A stretch of DNA of 57,428 bases from VFJL01 sp043721435 (GTDB lineage Bacteria; Pseudomonadota; Gammaproteobacteria; Burkholderiales; Nitrosomonadaceae), in contig JAYSQR010000068.1 in the NCBI GenBank assembly GCA_043721435.1, positions 1 through 57,428 of the forward strand. The letters run 5' to 3'. Position numbers and translations under genes: made by a program. Under the pieces are notes generated by a model. The model was not told the DNA's origin, searched no databases, and saw nothing but the letters and a program-made list of their open reading frames with translations. This document shows, one piece after another, positions 53,007 through 57,428 of the stretch (position 1 is its first letter; every line of letters begins with the position of its first letter).

Positions 53007-53385
53007 AGGCGATTTTCCACAGCGCTTCGCCTACGCTGCTAGGCTCATTGGGTTCCCACTCGCGCGGCTTGATGCTGGTGCTGATTATTTCACCCCCGGC
53101 CATATTTTTAAGATGGACATTTGCATAAGATATTCGCGATTGCTCTTCCTTGCAGTCGTACTCATTTTGCGACTTTACCGACATGAACGTCTTGCCATCG
53201 GTTTTCTGCGCCGTCTTGTAGTCAATCAGAGTCCACATTGTTACCCTGCTGTCCATTTTGCGAATGGTGGCGGGATCGGCGTATGCGCTGATGTCATCGG
53301 CTGCGCCACCGCTGACCAGAACCCAATCCGCCGCCGCACCCGTGCTCACCACAGCCAGCAGTATCATCAAAATAGCTCTACGCAT
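52990..53385 (-). CDS. surface-adhesin-E-like exported protein
   Basis: A 131-residue exported protein: signal peptide (TGAAA-D), then W-V-L...YADPATIRKMDSRVTMWTLIDYK, a conserved EYDCKEEQ and a final KIACG. The W, D-x-C and terminal cysteine pattern matches the Adhesin_E family. A paralogue lies at 54547-54936. ATG 53383-53385 is chosen; GGGAA precedes it. Confidence 0.8.
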   Translation of the reverse strand: MRRAILMILLAVVSTGAAADWVLVSGGAADDISAYADPATIRKMDSRVTMWTLIDYKTAQKTDGKTFMSVKSQNEYDCKEEQSRISYANVHLKNMAGGEIISTSIKPREWEPNEPSSVGEALWKIACGVKR

Positions 53386-53471
53386 TGCAATTCCCATAGT
53401 TGTAGTCGTCGTGCCTATCATCTGCCAGTGCATGCCACCGCCCCCAGTAAAACCATGCCGGGTGATTCGCG

Positions 53472-54077
53472 TCAGGCGGCAGCGCGCGACATCTCTGGCA
53501 ACGCGGTCGCAGCCGCAAGGTCGGCGGCATCATGCATGACGAGGTCGTTGTCGCGCGCGAAGCCGGTGACATAGTCCCAGGCGCGCGGCTCCAGATCGCG
53601 CAGGCGTGCATCGATGATCACGCAATAGACGCCGCTGATGATGGCGGGCCGCACGCAGGCAGCGTAACCGTGATAGGGGCGGGCGGTGGATCGTGCGCCG
53701 GATAACGACGTGGCGCCAGGGAAGAACACGACCGCCGCACCGCACAGCCGTTCGGCCCAGTCGCTGGGGCGAAAGGTCTTGCCGTCGCGGCGGATGCCCT
53801 TGATCAGCAGTTCATTGTCGGCAAGGCAATCTTGCGGGAGCGGACAAAAAACAGGGGCGTCAATGGCGCGCCGGCGCGGTTCAGGCCGATCGCCTTGCAG
53901 GGGCGGGTAAAAGAAAGAGGTATCAGCGGCGCGGCGGCGCGGCGCGGGCTGGTCGGAAAGCGCTTTGGCCACGCGCCACCGTTCGAAATCCGAGCGAACG
54001 ATCAGGTATAACCGGGCTAACAAGTGTAGCGGGGCGGCTCGTGCGTCCCACGGCAGCTTTGCAACCGTTTTCGCCAT
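53472..54077 (-). CDS. DUF3579 protein with an unusual N-terminal extension
   Basis: A 201-residue cytoplasmic protein. The C-terminal half is DUF3579 (ELLIKGIRRDGKTFRPSDWAERL, ISGVYCVIIDARLRDLEPRAWDYV, FARDNDLVMHDA). The first 85 residues are not part of the domain and contain a repeated arginine/proline segment (APRRRAADTSFFYPPLQGDR, then EPRRRAIDAPVFCPLPQD). The alanine/arginine-rich composition is GC-richer than neighbours. Domain function unknown. It separates the two adhesin-E-like genes. Confidence 0.8.
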   Translation of the reverse strand: MAKTVAKLPWDARAAPLHLLARLYLIVRSDFERWRVAKALSDQPAPRRRAADTSFFYPPLQGDRPEPRRRAIDAPVFCPLPQDCLADNELLIKGIRRDGKTFRPSDWAERLCGAAVVFFPGATSLSGARSTARPYHGYAACVRPAIISGVYCVIIDARLRDLEPRAWDYVTGFARDNDLVMHDAADLAAATALPEMSRAAA

Positions 54078-54094
54078 GTTGCATCTCCAACTGC

Positions 54095-54110
54095 GTCAGA
54101 GCTCTCTGAC
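54095..54110. promoter_or_regulatory. dyad GTCAGAG-CT-CTCTGAC before the DUF3579 gene
   Basis: Seven-base perfect arms with a 2-base centre, 18-33 bp upstream of the DUF3579 start. Position fits an operator over the promoter. The rest of 54111-54383 holds nothing I can identify. Confidence 0.3.
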
Positions 54111-54383
54111 AAAACGCGTCCCAATCGGCATTGCCTCACTGGTTGCGTGCATCACGGGATTCAAGCTGTCGTGCTTTTCCTCCCCATCATTAGCAGTTAT
54201 CGGCCTCCACCGTAGTTCCTGAAGGGCAAGACGCAAATAAATTTTTGAGATGCGCCACAGAAAAATGGCGAGGGAGCAAAACTTGTTGAGATACTTCGAT
54301 GGAAGGGTGGGCTATCGTTAACACCGCAACTGCGGATGGCTGGGCTTAGACGTTAAGCCGTTATTCTTATGCAAGTTTTACGA

Positions 54384-54417
54384 GCTTTGAAAGAATTTGT
54401 CACTTTTCTTTCAAAGC
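54384..54417. repeat. 12-bp perfect inverted repeat, possible hairpin
   Basis: Arms GCTTTGAAAGAA (54384-54395) and TTCTTTCAAAGC (54406-54417) with a 10-base loop; a third TTTGAAAG follows at about 54429. It lies about 130 bp after the adhesin-E-like gene without a U tract, so a simple terminator is unlikely. Confidence 0.45.
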
Positions 54418-54546
54418 CTGTAATTGTTTGAAAGTTTTTCTTTACCCTTTGGTAACCACATGGGGGAATGGGCAATTCTTTCCGGGTGCTGTCAGCGGCA
54501 GATGATTTCACATGGGATGCCGTCTTTGTCTCCAGCGAGAAGATCA

Positions 54547-54936
54547 TTAGCGCCTGCAAGCGGCTTTCCACAAAATTTCGGACATGCTGCCCGGCTGGAT
54601 TGACTCCCAGTCGCCAGGATTATTGGCGATATGAACTACGCGCCCTCTGCCCATATTTCCGGAGTAGAACTTCGTATGCAGATCCCGAGACTCCCCTTCC
54701 TTGCAGTCGTATTCAACTTTTGTCACTGATGATAAAAACGTTATGCCTTGAGCTGCTCTCTGAGCCGTCCTGAAATCAATCAGAGTCCGCATTCTTACCC
54801 TGCTGTTGTGCGTTTTTCCAGTGGTGGAAAGGTCGGCGTAGTGGGCAAATTCACCATCATTACCAGCCCTGACCCACTGTGCTGCCGCACTGCTGCTTAC
54901 AACAGCCAGCAGCAGCATCAACATCGCTTTATGCAT
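54547..54936 (-). CDS. surface-adhesin-E-like exported protein (paralogue)
   Basis: A 129-residue exported protein, homologous to the one at 52990-53385: signal peptide (SSAAA-Q), WVRAG, FAHYADLSTTGKTHNSRVRMRTLIDF, VEYDCKEGESR, and SEILWKAACRR. ATG 54934-54936 follows AGGA. The two copies flank the DUF3579 and nuclease genes, a duplication with insertion between. A likely role is at the cell surface or periplasm, inferred from the family. Confidence 0.8.
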   Translation of the reverse strand: MHKAMLMLLLAVVSSSAAAQWVRAGNDGEFAHYADLSTTGKTHNSRVRMRTLIDFRTAQRAAQGITFLSSVTKVEYDCKEGESRDLHTKFYSGNMGRGRVVHIANNPGDWESIQPGSMSEILWKAACRR

Positions 54937-55024
54937 GGCAGTCCTGATATTTGCCTGGGCGTATGTCATACAGCCCCGAAGTGTTGCAGAATGAAATCAT
55001 GCCGGGGCAGCAAACGGCAGCGGT

Positions 55025-55090
55025 TTAAGAAACCGGATAGAGCAGCCAGATGACTATAAGACCAATAACAAAGAGTTGTAATCTATTCAT
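55025..55090 (-). CDS. 21-residue membrane peptide candidate
   Basis: ATG 55088-55090 preceded by GGAAG at 5-6 bases, stop TAA at 55025-55027. The peptide is almost wholly a single hydrophobic helix (LQLFVIGLIVIWLL) with a basic N-terminus (MNR). It lies about 90 bp upstream of the adhesin-E-like gene on the same strand and may share its transcript. The remaining bases 55091-55427 show no gene. Confidence 0.4.
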   Translation of the reverse strand: MNRLQLFVIGLIVIWLLYPVS

Positions 55091-55427
55091 TTTGACTTCC
55101 GATAATTCATTTGATATTCACCAATGTTCTGGCAGAAATTTCGCCAACCCCAGTCCGAAGTGAAAAGATACCCGGCACGGCCCTGGTGGGCAACCTCTTT
55201 TTATAGAAGAGGATCATTTGTTGCTGCCAGCCATTCACCTGCCAGTACTATTAGTGATGATATGCTGTCAGACAGCGGCCAATACTTTCCGCCTCAGAAG
55301 TGGGTAACGATTCCTGTCGTTTTAAGCATCACAAAAAATGCTCTCAGTAAATCGATAAAGTAGAAACGATTGGGTACTGAATAGTCGAGAATGCTGGACG
55401 CTGATTGACAACCAAGGAGACTGTAAC

Positions 55428-55853
55428 ATGCAGACAAAATCATTCGTCGCAATCCTGGCCATTCTCGGTTTACTGGTTTCCTGTGCGCAGATGGAACGCA
55501 ACCAACCGATGGACATGAGCCAGGCTGTCCAGAGCGCTAAAACCAGCGCTGATCACGAGGCACTGGCCAGACACTATGAAGATGCAGCCAAAAGAATGCA
55601 GGCAAAGGCGCAAGAACAGAAAAAATTGTTTGAGAAATATGAAGAAGAAAGTAATCGCTATGGAAGGCTGGCTGAGAAAGACATCTTTAATACCCACCGA
55701 TTGAGAGGAGACGATGAAAGTCATTTCTTTGCAAAACAGGCTGAAGAGCGGAAGGCGCAAAGCCAGGCTCTGATGCGCTCCTATGAGCAAGCCGCAGAGG
55801 AGAATCTGAATAGAGCTGCTGCGCATCGAAAAATGGCCGCAGAAGCCAGATAA
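55428..55853 (+). CDS. coiled-coil lipoprotein
   Basis: A 141-residue lipoprotein (lipobox LLVSCAQ) followed by charged helices rich in Glu, Lys, Gln and Ala (EDAAKRMQAKAQEQKKLFEK and AEENLNRAAAHRKMAAEAR), likely coiled coil. No family is recognised. Codon 1 follows AAGGAGACTGTAAC at a good distance. It is the only plus-strand gene between the adhesin-E-like gene and the IS edge. Confidence 0.75.
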   Translation: MQTKSFVAILAILGLLVSCAQMERNQPMDMSQAVQSAKTSADHEALARHYEDAAKRMQAKAQEQKKLFEKYEEESNRYGRLAEKDIFNTHRLRGDDESHFFAKQAEERKAQSQALMRSYEQAAEENLNRAAAHRKMAAEAR

Positions 55854-55921
55854 CACACATGGGCGTCCGCTTTTGCCGGGCTTTCAATCGCATCAACCTC
55901 GCTATGCTTGACAAAGCACCC

Positions 55922-56341
55922 TTACTCGCCCGCATGAGCAGTAAGAAATAATGACTTCTCGAGCGAAGAAAAGAAGTCTTGGTAATGCTTTGGGTCCTCG
56001 ACTGGACTTATATTGAATTGGGCATTTGCCCGTACCAGCATACGGTCGCTCCCCTTCGGTCTAACCGAGACCGTTATTCTAATTATGTTTCGATCTTGTT
56101 TCGTTGCACTTACGCTCCCAAGCATTAAATCTGCACGGTCGATTACAAAACCAAGGTCTTGAAGAGTTGAGATTGCTGCCCTTAGTACTTTTTCTTTATC
56201 CGCTGTTTCGAATATCCGAGACTGATAGCTACGCTTCTGAAGCTGGGTCTCATCGCCCATATCAAGTACGCGCTGGTTGGTTGTGGCACACCCGCTTAGC
56301 AGCGAAGCACATACCAGAAGTGCGGGAAGCAGAAGTTTCAT
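55922..56341 (-). CDS. lipoprotein, family shared with the upstream gene
   Basis: A 139-residue lipoprotein (LLSGCAT). The mature domain runs KVLRAAISTLQDLGFVIDRAD ... SVSATKQDRN ... RANAQFN and ends DPKHYQDFFSSLEKSLFL. The same plan occurs in the next gene (LQDLGFNLENSETKLGVITA ... DPQLYQDFFEKVSKSVFL), so the two are tandem paralogues overlapping by 4 bp. I do not know the family name. An outer-membrane or periplasmic place is inferred from the lipobox. Confidence 0.78.
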   Translation of the reverse strand: MKLLLPALLVCASLLSGCATTNQRVLDMGDETQLQKRSYQSRIFETADKEKVLRAAISTLQDLGFVIDRADLMLGSVSATKQDRNIIRITVSVRPKGSDRMLVRANAQFNISPVEDPKHYQDFFSSLEKSLFLTAHAGE

Positions 56342-56886
56342 ATTTTTTGAGCCTCAAGAAAAACGGATTTTGAGACCTTCTCAAAAAAGTCTTGGTAGAG
56401 TTGGGGATCGTTAAGTGTTTCGCCAGAAACGCTGTTGTCAGTTTTTCGCACAATACGCTGAAAGGTAACCCGTACAAAGTGATTGTCAGTCATTGCCTTG
56501 CCATCGCTGTCAATAATTGGCCGGACAACAAGAGCTACGCGAATAGTTTGGTCTTTGCTTCTGGACATTATTATTGGAGCGCCAACTAAGGTAGTAAGGA
56601 TAGCAACAGCAACTACCCCTGCAATTTCGCCTGCGTGGGATGCATCTCGTTCTTTGCTTGCTGTAATGACCCCTAGCTTAGTTTCTGAGTTTTCAAGATT
56701 GAACCCGAGATCCTGAAGTACGTTTGCACACGCGGCAATCAGGTCAGTTTCAATAATTCCATCATAGCGCCGCGTTTCTAGTTGCCGTTGTTGTAAAAGC
56801 TGTGGCGTGGTAACAAAAATGTCTGGCGGTATAGCCACGCAGCCAGCGAGGAGAAGTGCAATCAGTAATGTTGATAGACCCTTCAC
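56338..56886 (-). CDS. lipoprotein with an inserted hydrophobic segment, paralogue of the next gene
   Basis: A 182-residue lipoprotein (LLAGCVA) sharing its domain with the gene at 55922-56341 but carrying an extra hydrophobic segment (AGEIAGVVAVAILTTLVGAP) at about residues 85-105 that may enter a membrane. Middle gene of three co-directional lipoprotein genes with spacings of 1 bp and -4 bp, so they are one operon. Confidence 0.78.
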   Translation of the reverse strand: MKGLSTLLIALLLAGCVAIPPDIFVTTPQLLQQRQLETRRYDGIIETDLIAACANVLQDLGFNLENSETKLGVITASKERDASHAGEIAGVVAVAILTTLVGAPIIMSRSKDQTIRVALVVRPIIDSDGKAMTDNHFVRVTFQRIVRKTDNSVSGETLNDPQLYQDFFEKVSKSVFLEAQKI

Positions 56887-56887
56887 C

Positions 56888-57298
56888 TTAGAATCTTGTT
56901 GTGTGGTAGGCGAATTCGCGTACTTTTTTATCCTGATCGTACTTTATGATGATGGTTAGCGTTCTTTGTGATGTTGATGACGCACCAGAAGAGCCTGATG
57001 TTAAGAACCGTATGCCTGCATCGCTTTGTGAATAAACCCGATCAGTAGCGATTTTGTCATAAATCCATACTTCCCGTCCTTGTTCATCTGTTGAGACAAT
57101 ATTGGGAGAGCCTAATGCTGCTGCAACTTCCGCTCCAGACATCCCCTTTTTGATTTCTTTTTGGACTGTTCCAACAGTAACTTTATCGCCACTGTCATCC
57201 TGAACATCTTTCCTTTGATAACTTGCCGATGCACATCCAGCGAGTAGAGAAACCGTCAGAAGCGCTAAGAACAAAGAGTTCCTTGATTTTGTAGGCAT
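56888..57298 (-). CDS. SmpA/OmlA (BamE-like) domain lipoprotein
   Basis: A 136-residue lipoprotein (LLAGCAS). The block VQKEIKKGMSGAEVAAALGSP followed by EVWIYDK is the SmpA/OmlA pattern, seen in BamE and many stand-alone lipoproteins. ATG 57296-57298 (MPTKSRNS) is chosen because the frame above it lacks a signal. First gene of the lipoprotein operon ending at 55922. BamE itself is unlikely, as this copy sits in an accessory setting. Confidence 0.8.
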   Translation of the reverse strand: MPTKSRNSLFLALLTVSLLAGCASASYQRKDVQDDSGDKVTVGTVQKEIKKGMSGAEVAAALGSPNIVSTDEQGREVWIYDKIATDRVYSQSDAGIRFLTSGSSGASSTSQRTLTIIIKYDQDKKVREFAYHTTRF

Positions 57299-57359
57299 GT
57301 TTATTCTCCCTATGTATAGAAAACCAGAACCATGAGCGAGGCCCACTTTTGTGGACGGG

Positions 57360-57428
57360 CAAGTTGATGTTACTTTATCAACTTGTTAGGAGAATCCATG
57401 AAACGTATCCCTCGTCGTATTTTCACCG
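57360..57428 (+). mobile_element. left part of a putative insertion sequence, cut by the window end
   Basis: A hairpin (arms CAAGTTGAT 57360-57368 and ATCAACTTG 57377-57385), then TTAGGAG and a start codon of a basic protein. Short leader with a hairpin close to the ribosome site is common at IS ends, where it blocks translation from outside transcripts. No target repeat can be checked because the other end is outside the window. Confidence 0.45.
57398..57428 (+). CDS. putative transposase, first ten codons only
   Basis: ATG 57398 is 7 bases after AGGAG; the visible product is MKRIPRRIFT, a basic start like IS3-type OrfA transposases. Only 31 bases are in the window, so this rests on the N-terminus and its context. 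Confidence 0.45.
   Translation, partial: MKRIPRRIFT

Overview
The window reads as chromosomal DNA of a betaproteobacterium, most likely of the Nitrosomonadales (Nitrosomonas/Nitrosospira/Gallionella relatives). This rests on gene order and protein style: a yqgE-ruvX-pyrR-pyrB-pyrX operon, divergent gatCAB and mreBCD-mrdA-rodA-rlpA operons, DUF3025, DUF1841 and DUF3579 proteins, an orphan RnfB next to nth, and an aat-bpt N-end-rule pair. The genus cannot be fixed from sequence reading alone.

Layout. 1-4 kb: miaB, a small exported protein and a PAS-GGDEF-EAL c-di-GMP enzyme, all on the minus strand. 4-5.4 kb: a gene-poor stretch with a possible small transcript and a HEPN-like gene behind two operator-like dyads. 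5.4-11 kb: ppa, an alpha/beta hydrolase, a 235-bp MITE with intact inverted repeats and a 5-bp target duplication, an MFS transporter, DUF3025, a glycerophosphodiesterase and class I aldolase. 11-21 kb (minus strand): M48 protease, rpmE, rho, trxA, oligopeptidase A, and the pyrimidine operon whose dihydroorotase-like member has lost its metal ligands. 21.4-25.5 kb: a ComEA-like protein, an outer-membrane protein behind a tiny interrupted gene, a decayed EcoRV-like restriction-modification system (frameshifted endonuclease, amber-interrupted methylase), and an Rrf2 regulator.

25.6-31.1 kb: aat-bpt, a TPR protein, pyrD, rnfB-nth and DUF1841. 31.2-37.3 kb (minus strand): two small cytochromes c, the ABC-F ATPase Uup, and gatCAB. 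37.4-43.9 kb: the cell-shape operon mreBCD-mrdA-rodA-rlpA.

44-57.4 kb is accessory and rich in envelope proteins. It holds an orphan NarL/LuxR-type response regulator flanked by two copies of one 15-bp palindrome; a PilZ protein next to a chimeric copy of its own 5' end; and a four-gene operon of a SEL1-repeat/caspase-like protease, a DUF4384-like protein, a CsgG/TPR lipoprotein and an LPP20 lipoprotein. Further on are a second SEL1 protein, a secreted nuclease, two adhesin-E-like proteins, DUF3579, several lipoproteins, and at the right edge the start of an insertion sequence. The caspase operon is the best candidate for an undescribed system. Its signals point to the periplasm or outer membrane, and its neighbours suggest c-di-GMP or response-regulator control, but no function can be proven from sequence alone.
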